A stretch of 64,000 bases of DNA. Source: Pandoraea sp. (GTDB lineage Bacteria; Pseudomonadota; Gammaproteobacteria; Burkholderiales; Burkholderiaceae). Made by a program: the position numbers and the translations under genes. The stretch is taken from positions 1-64,000 of the forward strand of contig NZ_SCSK01000010.1 in NCBI RefSeq assembly GCF_004297875.1, written 5' to 3'. Each line of letters begins with the position of its first letter. The first letter of the stretch is position 1. Below are positions 40,295-50,790 of the stretch, piece after piece. The notes beneath the pieces are model-generated. The model had not been told where the DNA came from. It made no database searches and saw nothing but the letters and a program-made list of their open reading frames with translations.

Positions 40295-41308
40295 ATGGAA
40301 ATCAAATGGCTAGAGGATTTCGTGTCGCTGGCGAAGACACGCAGTTTCAGCCGCTCTGCCGAACTTCGGCACGTGACTCAGCCGGCGTTCTCGCGGCGCA
40401 TCCAGGCGCTCGAGGCATGGCTTGGCAGCGAATTGATCGATCGCTCCAGTTACCCGACCAATCTGACGCCAGCCGGCGAAGTGTTCTACGAGCAGGCGCT
40501 CACCCTGCTGGCGCAGGCCCAGGAGGCACGAGCGCTGCTGCGCGAGCAGCGCTCGGCCGATGCCTCGGTGATCGATTTTGCCGTGCCGCACACGCTGTCG
40601 CTGACCTTCTTCCCCCGCTGGCTCGAGACCCTGGAACAGCGCGTAGGCAAGCTGCGCTGCCGGCTGCGGGCGCTGAATGTGCACGACGCGGCAATGTCGC
40701 TGACCGACGGCGGGTGCGATCTGCTGATGTGCTACTACCACCCGCGCCAGCCGCTGCAGCTCGATGCGGCCCGCTACGACAAGCTGATCCTCGGCGCCGA
40801 GTCCTTCGACCCCTACAGCGCAACGAATGCGCAAGGCAAGCCCTTGTACCGTCTGCCGGGTACGTCCGCCGCGCCGGTGCCGTATCTGGCCTATACGCCG
40901 AACGCGTATTTGGGGCGCATGGCCGATTTGTTGCTGGCCGATGCGGCCGCGGCGCCGCATCTGGACAAGTGCTACGAAACCGATATGGCCGAAGCGCTCA
41001 AATCGATGGCGCTGGCCGGACACGGCGTGGCCTTCCTGCCGCACAGTGCCGTGACCGATGAGGTGAAACAGGGCCAATTGGTACGGCTCGATGGCGCGAC
41101 GCGCATCGCACCTAAAGAACGGACAGCGAACGCTGGCGACCTGCATCTGGAGATGGAGATTCGCCTGTATCGGGACCGCCTGGCGTTCGGCGAAGCGCGC
41201 AGCCGGCGCGATCGCGCCAAGCGCGACGCAATGCAGGCGTTATGGGAAGCCGTTAGCGGCATGGCCGGTAGCGCGGAATCGTCGAATGATTATGCAAAAA
41301 TTGCATAA
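40295..41308 (+). CDS. LysR-family regulator, HypT-like
   Basis: 337 residues. N-terminal winged helix (IKWLEDFVSLAKTRSFSRSA, then VTQPAFSRRIQALE) and a LysR substrate domain with the PHTLSLTFFPRWL and NAYLGRMADLL stretches that resemble HypT/YjiE, the hypochlorite-responsive LysR of E. coli. In HypT, methionine oxidation activates the protein; that cannot be tested by eye. It sits between the exporter and gdhA; which of them it controls is unknown. Confidence 0.8.
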   Translation: MEIKWLEDFVSLAKTRSFSRSAELRHVTQPAFSRRIQALEAWLGSELIDRSSYPTNLTPAGEVFYEQALTLLAQAQEARALLREQRSADASVIDFAVPHTLSLTFFPRWLETLEQRVGKLRCRLRALNVHDAAMSLTDGGCDLLMCYYHPRQPLQLDAARYDKLILGAESFDPYSATNAQGKPLYRLPGTSAAPVPYLAYTPNAYLGRMADLLLADAAAAPHLDKCYETDMAEALKSMALAGHGVAFLPHSAVTDEVKQGQLVRLDGATRIAPKERTANAGDLHLEMEIRLYRDRLAFGEARSRRDRAKRDAMQALWEAVSGMAGSAESSNDYAKIA

Positions 41309-41482
41309 AAGCATGTGAAATTGGCATTGGATTCTTGGGCTGGGTTTTTTTAAAGTGCGCCCAGTCGTATCGACAAACACAGCGTCGATGCGGCAACGCG
41401 AATCAGGATCACGAGTCCCGGCCCTTTGCCATCTCCTGGATGGCGGGGGCTGTCGCGGTAACCCAGATGCTGGAGATCACCG

Positions 41483-42769
<1,287 letters not shown>

Positions 42770-43041
42770 GTTGTATTTCGCCGGCATGCCGGAGCCATCG
42801 CCCCAGCGTTGGCTCCGTCCGAGAATTGCGTGTTGCGGCGGACTTTGAATGATCATTCAAGGGGGCTTTCACAGCCCCCTCTGTGTTTGTTGAAGGGCGA
42901 TCCGAGCCGTTCGTGTGTGCCACGGGCCGACAGATATGCCGCCCTCAGCCTGCATGCGGGCACAGGCGGCGTATCATGCCGGGATCGTCCGGACCGGCGG
43001 GATACGCGGCGGACGAGAAGTCTTCAACAAAGGATTGTGAA
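42770..43041. other. gdhA-gltL intergenic region with palindrome and terminator-like hairpin
   Basis: 272 bases where gltI, gltJ and gltK would be expected. It holds a perfect 16-bp palindrome TTGAATGATCATTCAA at 42845-42860, directly followed by a hairpin AGGGGGCT / AGCCCCCT (42860-42867 with 42873-42880) with a weak T-rich tail. No recognisable fragment of the three missing genes is seen. Confidence 0.6.
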
Positions 43042-43767
43042 ATGATTTCACTCAAGAACGTCTCGAAGTGGTACGGTCAGTTTCAGGTGCTGACCGATTG
43101 CACCACTGAAGTGAAAAAAGGCGAGGTGGTCGTGGTGTGCGGGCCGTCGGGGTCGGGCAAATCGACCTTGATCAAAACCGTCAACGGTCTGGAGCCGTTT
43201 CAGCAAGGGGAAATCATCGTCGACGGCATTTCCGTGGGCGCGCCCAAGACGAACCTGGCCAAGCTGCGCTCGCGCGTGGGCATGGTTTTCCAGCATTTCG
43301 AGCTGTTCCCGCATCTGTCGATCACCGAGAACCTGACGCTCGCGCAAATCAAGGTGCTGGGGCGCAGCAAGGACGAGGCGATGGAGAAGGGCATGAAGCT
43401 CCTCGACCGGGTCGGGCTCAAGGCGCACGCGGGCAAATATCCGGGGCAACTGTCGGGTGGCCAGCAGCAGCGCGTGGCGATTGCGCGCGCATTATGCATG
43501 GAGCCGATTGCGATGCTGTTCGACGAGCCGACCTCGGCGCTCGATCCGGAAATGATCAACGAGGTTCTCGATGTGATGGTGGAGCTGGCCAGGGAAGGGA
43601 TGACGATGATGGTCGTCACGCACGAGATGGGCTTTGCCAGGAAGGTCGCGCACCGCGTAATTTTCATGGATCACGGCGCAATCGTCGAAGATGACCGCAA
43701 GGAAGATTTCTTCGCCAACCCGAAGTCGGACCGGGCCAAGGATTTCCTTGCCAAGATCCTGCACTGA
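43042..43767 (+). CDS. gltL: Glutamate/aspartate ABC transporter ATP-binding protein
   Basis: 241 residues from the ATG at 43042. Walker [10 protein letters not shown] at 34-42, Q-loop QHFELFPH, signature LSGGQ at 137-141, Walker B MLFDEP ending in E162, and switch H in [11 protein letters not shown]. Very close to GltL, the ATPase of polar amino-acid uptake. Its partner genes (binding protein GltI, permeases GltJ and GltK) are not in the window, so it must work with subunits encoded elsewhere or be a remnant. Confidence 0.92.
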   Translation: MISLKNVSKWYGQFQVLTDCTTEVKKGEVVVVCGPSGSGKSTLIKTVNGLEPFQQGEIIVDGISVGAPKTNLAKLRSRVGMVFQHFELFPHLSITENLTLAQIKVLGRSKDEAMEKGMKLLDRVGLKAHAGKYPGQLSGGQQQRVAIARALCMEPIAMLFDEPTSALDPEMINEVLDVMVELAREGMTMMVVTHEMGFARKVAHRVIFMDHGAIVEDDRKEDFFANPKSDRAKDFLAKILH

Positions 43768-43787
43768 GCTGGACGTGAGCGAACGTC

Positions 43788-43814
43788 AAAGCGCGCCGCG
43801 GCGCGCTTTTTTAT
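43788..43814. terminator. Bidirectional terminator between gltL and amidotransferase gene
   Basis: GC-only arms flanked by A and T runs: AAAGCGCGC / GCGCGCTTT, then TTTTTATTTT. It can serve both convergent genes. Confidence 0.82.
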
Positions 43815-43824
43815 TTTGGAAGGT

Positions 43825-44655
43825 CTAGAGGCAGGCGGCGTTTTGCGCGTTTTTCAGCCGGACCTCGTCGGGTATCGGCACCACGGTTTTCAGCGTGGGC
43901 TGACCGGCCTCGAACAGGATCAGTTCGCCGGGGGCAAAGCCGGTCCAGGTTTCATTGTCGGTCAGAGGCGCGGTGGCGATGACCGACACGCGGTCGGCCT
44001 CGGTCGTGTACTGAGCGAAATCGATGGTCATGTCGGAGTCGATCAGGTGCGCGGCCTGAAAGGGCCATTGGCGCACGATATAGTGCAGGCGGGTCGAGCA
44101 ATGGGCAAACAGGGCCTGACCGTTCGACAGCATGTAGTTGAAGACGCCGTGCCGGGTAATGGAGCGCGTGATCTCCTCGAGCGTATGGAATAACTCGTTG
44201 AGCGGCGGCTGCGAGCCGGGAAATCGCTTGCGCAGGCCCTGCATGATGTCGCAAAAGGCCAGCTCGCTGTCGGTGGTGCCGACCGGCTGATAGACGCCGC
44301 TCAGGAAGGGCTGGTAGTCCTTCAGATCACCGTTGTGAGCGAAGATCCAGTGCCGGCCCCACAGCTCACGCTGGAACGGATGGCAATTCTCCAGCTCGAT
44401 GCGGCCTTGCGTTGCCTTGCGGATATGGGCGATGACGTTTTTCGATTTGATCGGGTAGCTTTTGACCAGCTCCGCGATGGGCGACGTCGCGGCTGACTGA
44501 TGATCGATAAACAGGCGGCATGCCTTGTCTTCGAAAAAGGCAATGCCCCAGCCATCGGCATGGTGATCGGTGACGCCTCCGCGCGCGGCGAAGCCGGTAA
44601 ACGAAAACGTGATGTCGGTTGGGGTGGCGCAGTTCATCCCCAGCAATTGGCACAT
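43825..44655 (-). CDS. YafJ-like class II glutamine amidotransferase
   Basis: 276 residues from the ATG at 44655. The nucleophile is C2 (MCQLLGMNC), exposed after removal of Met as in Ntn hydrolases. [17 protein letters not shown] and HIRKATQG are the glutaminase signatures. It has no synthetase domain, so the ammonia acceptor is unknown; the YafJ family has been linked to gamma-glutamyl metabolism only by similarity. Convergent with gltL, divergent from pyrC. Confidence 0.88.
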   Translation of the reverse strand: MCQLLGMNCATPTDITFSFTGFAARGGVTDHHADGWGIAFFEDKACRLFIDHQSAATSPIAELVKSYPIKSKNVIAHIRKATQGRIELENCHPFQRELWGRHWIFAHNGDLKDYQPFLSGVYQPVGTTDSELAFCDIMQGLRKRFPGSQPPLNELFHTLEEITRSITRHGVFNYMLSNGQALFAHCSTRLHYIVRQWPFQAAHLIDSDMTIDFAQYTTEADRVSVIATAPLTDNETWTGFAPGELILFEAGQPTLKTVVPIPDEVRLKNAQNAACL

Positions 44656-44722
44656 GTGCTGACCCGGTAGGCGAATCCCGGCTGTGTCGCCCCTGCTGCC
44701 GCGGCAATGATGCGGCGGCGCC

Positions 44723-44748
44723 AACAGCCGTTACAATAAAAGGCTGTT
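44723..44748 (+). promoter_or_regulatory. pyrC -10 box inside an inverted repeat
   Basis: -10 TACAAT at 44732-44737 is flanked by a perfect 7-bp inverted repeat AACAGCC / GGCTGTT (44723-44729 with 44742-44748). The position suggests an operator that could block the promoter. The -35 is weak. Confidence 0.45.
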
Positions 44749-44825
44749 CAAGCATAGCACTCACGTTCCTCGCCGTACATGGCGCCGGCCGCCGCCGGCG
44801 GCAGCCGGCCTCACTGGTACCGATC

Positions 44826-45863
44826 ATGACCCAGCTTACTCTCACGCGGCCCGACGACTGGCATTTGCACGTGCGCGACGGCGCCACGCTGCGCAGCGTG
44901 CTGCCCGACAGCGCCCGTCAATTCGCCCGCGCCATTATCATGCCCAACCTCAAGCCGCCGGTGACGACCACGGCCCAGGCGCAGGCATACCGGGAGCGCA
45001 TCCTGGCGGCGCTGCCCGCCGGCTGCGCTTTCGAGCCGCTGATGACGCTGTATCTGACCGACAATACGCCGCCGGACGAAATCAGGCGCGCGCGGGACTC
45101 GGGCATCGTGCATGGCGTGAAGCTCTACCCGGCCGGAGCGACCACCAACTCCGACGCCGGCGTCACCGATCTGGGCAAATGCGCCAGGACGCTGGAGGCC
45201 ATGCAGGAAGTCGGCGTGCCGCTGCTGATGCATGGCGAGGTCACCGACTCGGCGATCGATATTTTCGATCGCGAGAAAGTGTTTATCGATCAGGTGATGT
45301 TGCCGTTGCGGCGCCGGTTTCCGGCACTCAAGGTGGTTTTCGAGCACATCACCACGCGCGACGCCGCTGACTACGTGCGGCAAGCCGAGGGGCCGATCGC
45401 CGCGACCATCACCGCTCATCACCTGCTCTACAACCGCAATGCCATCTTCACCGGCGGTATCCGCCCGCATTATTATTGCCTGCCGGTGCTCAAGCGCGAG
45501 GCGCACCGCCAGGCATTGGTGTCGGCGGCGACCTCCGGCAGTCCGCGTTTTTTCCTCGGCACGGACAGCGCTCCGCATCCGCGCGGCCTGAAAGAGCATG
45601 CCTGCGGCTGCGCCGGATGCTACACCGCGCTGCACGCCATCGAGCTTTACGCCGAGGCGTTCGAGGCGGCCGGCGCGCTGGACAAGCTCGAAGGCTTTGC
45701 CAGTTTTCACGGGCCTGATTTCTATGGGTTGCCGCGCAATACGGACAAAATCGTGCTGGTCCGCGAACCATGGACGTTACCTGCGGAGTTGCCGCTGGGC
45801 GACGGTGCGACGGTCGTCCCGCTGCGAGGTGGCGAAGTTCTGCCGTGGAAGTTGCGGGCTTGA
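44826..45863 (+). CDS. pyrC: Dihydroorotase
   Basis: 345 residues from the ATG at 44826 ([19 protein letters not shown]). Zinc ligands H13 and H15, the carboxylated lysine K99 in [12 protein letters not shown], further histidines in LLMHGEV and FEHITT, and D in LGTDSAPH. This is the class II (E. coli PyrC) type that closes carbamoyl-aspartate to dihydroorotate in UMP synthesis. Its stop overlaps the GTG of the DUF3025 gene. Confidence 0.97.
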   Translation: MTQLTLTRPDDWHLHVRDGATLRSVLPDSARQFARAIIMPNLKPPVTTTAQAQAYRERILAALPAGCAFEPLMTLYLTDNTPPDEIRRARDSGIVHGVKLYPAGATTNSDAGVTDLGKCARTLEAMQEVGVPLLMHGEVTDSAIDIFDREKVFIDQVMLPLRRRFPALKVVFEHITTRDAADYVRQAEGPIAATITAHHLLYNRNAIFTGGIRPHYYCLPVLKREAHRQALVSAATSGSPRFFLGTDSAPHPRGLKEHACGCAGCYTALHAIELYAEAFEAAGALDKLEGFASFHGPDFYGLPRNTDKIVLVREPWTLPAELPLGDGATVVPLRGGEVLPWKLRA

Positions 45864-46690
45864 CGTCTTTGCCCGATCAGACGGATGTCGGTGCCGTGCT
45901 GGCTGCCATCGACTGGGCTCGCCCCTGGTTTTCCACCACCGCGACGCTCGGGCGATATGCCGCCGGCGCCAGCGATTGGCGTGCGGCGCTTGATCTCGAG
46001 GCTGGTCGCCGCAGCCTGTGCAACGCGGCCGGCAAACCGATCCGATTCGTGCCGCAGGCGAGCTTGCCGGCCGGATGCGCTTATGAGGCGCACATCCACG
46101 CGAGCGGTGAAGTGCCCACGCGAATCAACCCGCATGACTTTTTCAACGCTCTGATTTGGTTGGCTTTTCCGCGCATCAAGGCATGCCTGAATGCCCGTCA
46201 GGCAGCGGAGATCGCGCGCGCCGGCATCGGCGCCGAGCGCGGGCGGGCCCGCGATGCTGCAACGCTCTTCGACGAGAATGCCGTGTTGTTTGCCTGTAGC
46301 GATATGACGATGGCCGACACATTGGGACGCTTCGATTGGCACGACCTGATGCTTGGCCGGCGCGCCGACTGGGGGCAATGCTGCGAGGCGCTGGTTTTCG
46401 GCCACGCGTTATTGGAAAAGCTGGTGTGGCCCTATAAATCGATTACCGCGCATGCCTGGGTGGTGCCGGTCGACGGCGAGTTCTTTTCACTCGCACCGGC
46501 AGAGCGGATCAGCGAGCTCGACCGACGGGTGGCGGCGAGCCTGCGAGACTCGCCGTTGCACAGCGCAATGTTCGCTCCGCTTCCCGTGCTGGGGATTCCC
46601 GGCTGGTGGCCGGCCAACGAGGATGCCAGTTTCTACGCCGATACGTCGGTGTTCCGCACCGGCCGGCGCCGCACCGTCGCTGCGTGCTAG
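45845..46690 (+). CDS. DUF3025 protein
   Basis: 281 residues if the GTG at 45845 is used, overlapping pyrC by 19 bases; a longer frame from 45770 is less likely. The DUF3025 body includes [23 protein letters not shown] and [11 protein letters not shown], conserved in beta-proteobacteria. No membrane segment or signal. The function is unknown. Its TAG stop is also the first part of the predicted rnpB -10 box. Confidence 0.82.
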   Translation: MEVAGLTSLPDQTDVGAVLAAIDWARPWFSTTATLGRYAAGASDWRAALDLEAGRRSLCNAAGKPIRFVPQASLPAGCAYEAHIHASGEVPTRINPHDFFNALIWLAFPRIKACLNARQAAEIARAGIGAERGRARDAATLFDENAVLFACSDMTMADTLGRFDWHDLMLGRRADWGQCCEALVFGHALLEKLVWPYKSITAHAWVVPVDGEFFSLAPAERISELDRRVAASLRDSPLHSAMFAPLPVLGIPGWWPANEDASFYADTSVFRTGRRRTVAAC

Positions 46691-46693
46691 ACT
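46688..46693 (+). promoter_or_regulatory. Predicted -10 box of rnpB
   Basis: TAGACT at 46688-46693, seven bases before the RNase P RNA start; the first three bases are the stop codon of the DUF3025 gene. No good -35. Confidence 0.45.
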
Positions 46694-46700
46694 ACGCCCG

Positions 46701-47109
<409 letters not shown>

Positions 47110-47134
47110 CACTTTAAGCTCGCGCGACGCGGAC

Positions 47135-47557
47135 TCAGGCGTCGACGATATCGAACCCGTGAGTCAATTCGGCCGTCTTGCTCAGCATGATCGAAGCTGA
47201 GCAGTATTTGTCGTGGGACAGCTTGATCGCTCGTTCGACCGTCGCCGGATTCAGATTCCGGCCCGTGACGGTAAATTGAAAATGGATCTTGGTAAATACC
47301 TTGGGATCCTCGCTCGCGCGCTCCGCCTTGAGCACCACGCTGCAGCCATGAACCTCCTGGCGGCTCTTCTTCAGAATCAGGACGACGTCGTAGGCGGTGC
47401 AGCCGCCCGTACCCAGCAGCACCATTTCCATCGGACGCGGGGCCAGGTTATGCCCGCCGCCCTCCGGCGCGCCATCCATCGCGACGATATGGCCGCTGCC
47501 GGTTTCGGCCACGAATCCCATGCCGTCCTGCCCCAGCCAACTTACCTTGCATTCCAT
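47135..47557 (-). CDS. OsmC-family protein
   Basis: 140 residues, the YhfA-like short OsmC type. The two redox-active cysteines are C53 (GTGGCTAYDV) and C119 (HDKYCSAS). The family reduces organic hydroperoxides, though the YhfA branch lacks a proven substrate. It is convergent with rnpB. A TACAAT-like -10 is visible on the minus strand at 47589-47594. Confidence 0.9.
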   Translation of the reverse strand: MECKVSWLGQDGMGFVAETGSGHIVAMDGAPEGGGHNLAPRPMEMVLLGTGGCTAYDVVLILKKSRQEVHGCSVVLKAERASEDPKVFTKIHFQFTVTGRNLNPATVERAIKLSHDKYCSASIMLSKTAELTHGFDIVDA

Positions 47558-47848
47558 TGCTTGCTCCGATTTTGCTGCTTAAATGAAAATTGTACAGACG
47601 ATTCGTGATGTCGGTCGGACGTGCCTTGGTCCGTGTCAGAGCAACGATCAGCGACTATTATGCTGCGATGCAATAGGGGCTGATATCCGCATATTCCCTG
47701 CGAGATCCACCAACACGGTTAGAGTAATGGCTCTAAAGCCAAATGGACGATTCTGGAGTGAATAGCTAATTCATTGAATAAATTGACGAAATCGTTGGAA
47801 CTGGCGGGAATTTCACAATATGGTCTTGCATTTCGCAGTGTAAATTTC
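47558..47848. other. Intergenic region between OsmC gene and the candidate small RNA
   Basis: 291 bases, more AT-rich than the genes around it. It holds the OsmC promoter region and a 6-bp inverted repeat TTAGAG-TAATGG-CTCTAA at 47719-47736. No coding potential is seen. Confidence 0.45.
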
Positions 47849-47877
47849 TTGCATTGCACAAACGATGTGCCTATAAT
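47849..47877 (+). promoter_or_regulatory. Strong sigma70-like promoter of the candidate small RNA
   Basis: -35 TTGCAT at 47849-47854, exactly 17 bases of spacer, -10 TATAAT at 47872-47877. This is one of the best promoter matches in the window. Predicted start near 47884. Confidence 0.75.
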
Positions 47878-47883
47878 GGTTTT

Positions 47884-47977
47884 CATGGATTGCAGCGGTA
47901 GTGCAATCAGCAGGTGTCTCCTCCACCCTCCTCCTTTGGTGGATTTAACCCGAACCCCTGGCGGTTCGGGTTTTTTT
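47884..47977 (+). ncRNA. Candidate small RNA with two anti-Shine-Dalgarno (CUCCUCC) repeats
   Basis: A short transcription unit of about 94 nt between a near-consensus promoter and an intrinsic terminator. Three hairpins are visible: GATTGCA / TGCAATC (47888-47908); TCCACC / GGTGGA (47922-47943) with loop CTCCTCCTTT; and the terminator AACCCGAACC / GGTTCGGGTT (47947-47972) with seven T. CTCCTCC occurs twice, at 47918-47924 and in the second loop at 47928-47934, complementary to GGAGGAG-type ribosome sites. That design is typical of Hfq-dependent trans-acting sRNAs. I do not recognise a named family; an attenuator for rplM is possible but rplM has its own -10 downstream. Confidence 0.7.
47947..47977 (+). 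terminator. Terminator of the candidate small RNA
   Basis: Perfect 10-bp stem AACCCGAACC / GGTTCGGGTT with six-base loop and a T-run from 47971 to 47977. Confidence 0.9.
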
Positions 47978-48051
47978 ATGGCCGTTTCCAAAGCCCCAAC
48001 GGAAATTGCAAGCCGCGCCCCATTTGTTTTCCTTGTCGCAGCAAATTTCTG

Positions 48052-48057
48052 TATAAT
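48052..48057 (+). promoter_or_regulatory. -10 box of the rplM-rpsI operon
   Basis: TATAAT at 48052-48057, about 100 bases before the rplM start; the -35 is not clear (TTTTCC around 48027 with long spacing). The intervening leader has no obvious strong hairpin. Confidence 0.6.
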
Positions 48058-48159
48058 CAACGGCTTTTCCGGAAATGCCCGCGGAAAAGAACTGGGAGAG
48101 CCTGCAGCAACCAATAAGCAGGAAGACAAAAGATTGGGCAGGTCAAATTTGGATCGATC

Positions 48160-48588
48160 ATGAAGACGTTTTCCGCAAAGCCGCATGAGGTGAAGCGCGA
48201 ATGGTACGTGATTGACGCGACGGACAAAGTCCTCGGCCGTGTCGCCAGCGAAGTGGCACGCCGTTTGCGCGGCAAGCATAAACCTGAATTCACCCCGCAC
48301 GTTGATACCGGTGATTACATCATCATCGTCAACGCGGCGAAATTGAAAGTGACTGGCGCCAAGGTCACCGACAAGAAATACTATCGCCACTCCGGCTACC
48401 CGGGGGGTATTTACGAAACGACGTTCGGCAAGATGCAAGAGCGTTTCCCGGGCCGCGCGCTGGAAAAAGCGGTCAAGGGCATGCTGCCGAAAGGTCCGTT
48501 GGGCTATGCGATGATCAAGAAGCTGAAGGTTTACGCCGACGGCAATCATCCGCACGAAGCGCAACAACCGAAGTCGCTCGAGATCTAA
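48160..48588 (+). CDS. rplM: 50S ribosomal protein L13
   Basis: 142 residues, normal for L13. [20 protein letters not shown] is the usual N-terminus, and [20 protein letters not shown] the conserved C-terminal signature. It assembles early on 23S rRNA. rpsI follows 10 bases later, the universal bacterial pair. Confidence 0.98.
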   Translation: MKTFSAKPHEVKREWYVIDATDKVLGRVASEVARRLRGKHKPEFTPHVDTGDYIIIVNAAKLKVTGAKVTDKKYYRHSGYPGGIYETTFGKMQERFPGRALEKAVKGMLPKGPLGYAMIKKLKVYADGNHPHEAQQPKSLEI

Positions 48589-48598
48589 GGGGCCAGCC

Positions 48599-48991
48599 AT
48601 GATTGGAAATTGGAACTACGGCACCGGCCGCCGCAAAAGCGCCGTGGCCCGCGTCTTCATCAAGGCGGGCAAGGGCGACATCGTCGTCAACGGCAAGCCG
48701 ATCAGCGAATACTTCGCTCGCGAAACCTCGCTGATGATCGTGCGCCAGCCGCTCGAACTGACCAACAACGGCACCACGTTCGACATCAAAGTCAACGTGT
48801 CCGGTGGTGGCGAGACCGGTCAAGCCGGCGCGGTGCGTCACGGCATCACCCGTGCGCTGATCGATTACGACGCGACGCTCAAGCCCACGCTGTCCGGCGC
48901 TGGTCTGGTGACCCGCGATGCGCGTGAAGTCGAGCGTAAGAAAGTCGGTCTGCACAAAGCACGCCGGCGCAAACAGTTCTCGAAGCGTTAA
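48599..48991 (+). CDS. rpsI: 30S ribosomal protein S9
   Basis: 130 residues ending in the basic [11 protein letters not shown] tail that reaches the P-site t[18 protein letters not shown] and [15 protein letters not shown] are the family signatures. It is co-transcribed with rplM and followed by an intrinsic terminator. Confidence 0.98.
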   Translation: MIGNWNYGTGRRKSAVARVFIKAGKGDIVVNGKPISEYFARETSLMIVRQPLELTNNGTTFDIKVNVSGGGETGQAGAVRHGITRALIDYDATLKPTLSGAGLVTRDAREVERKKVGLHKARRRKQFSKR

Positions 48992-49015
48992 TCGCGCGAG
49001 CGCTGGTTCGCCTGG

Positions 49016-49045
49016 AAAAAGCCGCCTTGTGCGGCTTTTTCTTTT
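49016..49045 (+). terminator. Intrinsic terminator after rpsI
   Basis: AAAAAGCCGC / GCGGCTTTTT (49016-49025 with 49031-49040), five-base loop and T-rich tail. Confidence 0.9.
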
Positions 49046-49170
49046 CCCGGTGGAGCGGTGCGGCTGCCTGTTTGCCGCCGATCCCGATAATGCCTTGATT
49101 CTTTAGGGGTATCTGCACGATCTTCGAATCAGGCCTACAATAGGATCGAAACGTTTTTTGGAGAATGCTG

Positions 49171-49536
49171 ATGAGTGCTCTGGCAGAGACCGCTGTAACC
49201 GACATGCCCGCTCCGCTGCTGTTCACTGACAGCGCGGCCGACAAGGTCAAACAGTTGATCGACGAAGAAGGTAACCCTGGACTGAAGCTGCGCGTGTTCG
49301 TGCAAGGCGGCGGCTGCTCAGGTTTCCAGTATGGCTTTACCTTTGACGAGGATATCAACGAAGACGACACCGTGATGGACAAGAACGGTGTGAAGTTGCT
49401 GATCGATTCGATGAGCTACCAATACCTGGTCGGCGCGGAAATCGATTACAAGGAAGATATCAACGGCGCACAGTTCGTTATCAAGAATCCGCAAGCTACG
49501 ACGACATGCGGTTGCGGCTCGTCGTTTTCCGTCTGA
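49171..49536 (+). CDS. erpA: Iron-sulfur cluster insertion protein ErpA
   Basis: 121 residues from the ATG at 49171 (MSALAETAV), chosen over 49165 because GGAG at 49160-49163 is correctly spaced only for the later start. The three A-type carrier cysteines are C49 ([10 protein letters not shown]), C113 and C115 (TCGCGSSF). ErpA hands [4Fe-4S] or [2Fe-2S] clusters to target enzymes. A TACAAT at 49136-49141 is a possible -10. Confidence 0.95.
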   Translation: MSALAETAVTDMPAPLLFTDSAADKVKQLIDEEGNPGLKLRVFVQGGGCSGFQYGFTFDEDINEDDTVMDKNGVKLLIDSMSYQYLVGAEIDYKEDINGAQFVIKNPQATTTCGCGSSFSV

Positions 49537-49558
49537 AGTCGACTGTCGGCCTATCGAG

Positions 49559-49581
49559 AGGACCCCGCGGGGTCCTTTTTT
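49559..49581. terminator. Terminator between erpA and anmK (convergent)
   Basis: AGGACCCC / GGGGTCCT (49559-49566 with 49569-49576) followed by T at 49576-49581. It serves erpA. Confidence 0.82.
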
Positions 49582-49609
49582 CATGGGCGCCGAGTATCGA
49601 GGCGGCGCA

Positions 49610-50788
49610 CTAGGCGGGGTAGATGGCGCCCAGCACGCGCGGGCCCGACGCGCCGGTGACCCGCGGCAAATTGCCGGGCTGCCGCTCGACGCAGCGCTGC
49701 GCCAGCCAGGCGAAAGCCAGCGCCTCGACCTGCTGGGGCGGAATACCGAGTGCGCCAGTCGTGTCGATCGCGCAAGGCGCAAGGTCTTGCCGCAACGCCG
49801 CCATCAGGCTGGTGTTGTGGGCGCCGCCGCCGCAAACAAAAAGAGTGCGGCAATCAGGTGCGTATCGCCGAGTCGCGTCAGCGATGCCGCGCACGGTCAG
49901 TGCGAGCAGGGTGGCTTGCACGTCGGCCGGTGCGACTGCCCCAAAAGCGGATAATTTGCCAGTCAACCAGGTTGCGTTGAACAAGTCGCGTCCGGTGCTC
50001 TTGGGCGGCGGTGCGACAAAATAAGGATCGGCCAGCAAGTCGGCGAGCAGTGACGGAGCGACCTTGCCGGTGGCGGCCCACTGACCGTTCGCATCGTAAG
50101 GGGTGCCGAGGTGCTGCATGGCCCAGCCGTCGAGCAATGCGTTGCCGGGGCCGCAGTCGAAGCCGATGGCGTGTCCTGCGGCGCTCGCGCTGGCCGCTGG
50201 CAGGATCGTCAGATTGCTGATGCCGCCGATGTTGCAGATAACCCGGGTCTCGCTGGGGCTGCCGAAGACCGACGCATGAAAAGCCGGCACCAGCGGAGCC
50301 CCCTGGCCGCCGGCGGCGACATCGCGGCTACGAAAGTCCGCGACGACGTCGATCCCGGTCAGTTCCGCCAGCAGCGCCGGCTGGTTGATCTGACGGGTGT
50401 AACCAATGCCGTCGAATTCCCCAGGTCGATGCCGGATCGTCTGGCCGTGCACCCCGATCGCCCGAATTTGTCCTGCGGTGAGTTGTGCTCGCTCGAGCAA
50501 CTGGCGGCAGCACGCGGCGTATAGTTGCGCCAGTCGATTGGCGGCTAGCGCTTCTCGATGGATTTCGTTCGCGTCCGGTGCCTGTAGCGTCAGCAATTCA
50601 GCCCGCAGCGTCTGCGGAAACGGCACGTAGGCTTCGGCGCCGATCTGTTGCCGACCGGTACGGGCGTCGAATCGGACCAGGATGCCATCGACGCCGTCCA
50701 GGCTCGTGCCCGACATGAGTCCGATGTACCAGGGCCCGACGTCGGACGATACGGGCGGAGGGGCAGAAGACTCGTCGACGTTTGGCAT
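49610..50788 (-). CDS. anmK: Anhydro-N-acetylmuramic acid kinase
   Basis: 392 residues from the ATG at 50788. AnmK cleaves and phosphorylates 1,6-anhydroMurNAc to MurNAc-6-P in cell-wall recycling. [12 protein letters not shown] at 24-35 is the nucleotide/phosphate loop; [19 protein letters not shown] and [10 protein letters not shown] follow in order. It begins two bases after the M23 peptidase stop, so the two are surely one operon. Confidence 0.96.
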   Translation of the reverse strand: MPNVDESSAPPPVSSDVGPWYIGLMSGTSLDGVDGILVRFDARTGRQQIGAEAYVPFPQTLRAELLTLQAPDANEIHREALAANRLAQLYAACCRQLLERAQLTAGQIRAIGVHGQTIRHRPGEFDGIGYTRQINQPALLAELTGIDVVADFRSRDVAAGGQGAPLVPAFHASVFGSPSETRVICNIGGISNLTILPAASASAAGHAIGFDCGPGNALLDGWAMQHLGTPYDANGQWAATGKVAPSLLADLLADPYFVAPPPKSTGRDLFNATWLTGKLSAFGAVAPADVQATLLALTVRGIADATRRYAPDCRTLFVCGGGAHNTSLMAALRQDLAPCAIDTTGALGIPPQQVEALAFAWLAQRCVERQPGNLPRVTGASGPRVLGAIYPA

Positions 50789-50790
50789 GG

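Noticed and set aside
42883..43041. N-terminal extension of gltL to 42883
   Set aside because: The extra 53 residues are Cys/Arg-rich with no similarity to GltL proteins, which start at the [12 protein letters not shown] position.
47774..48163. 129-codon frame across the candidate small RNA
   Set aside because: It runs through the terminator and the rplM promoter; composition is not protein-like.
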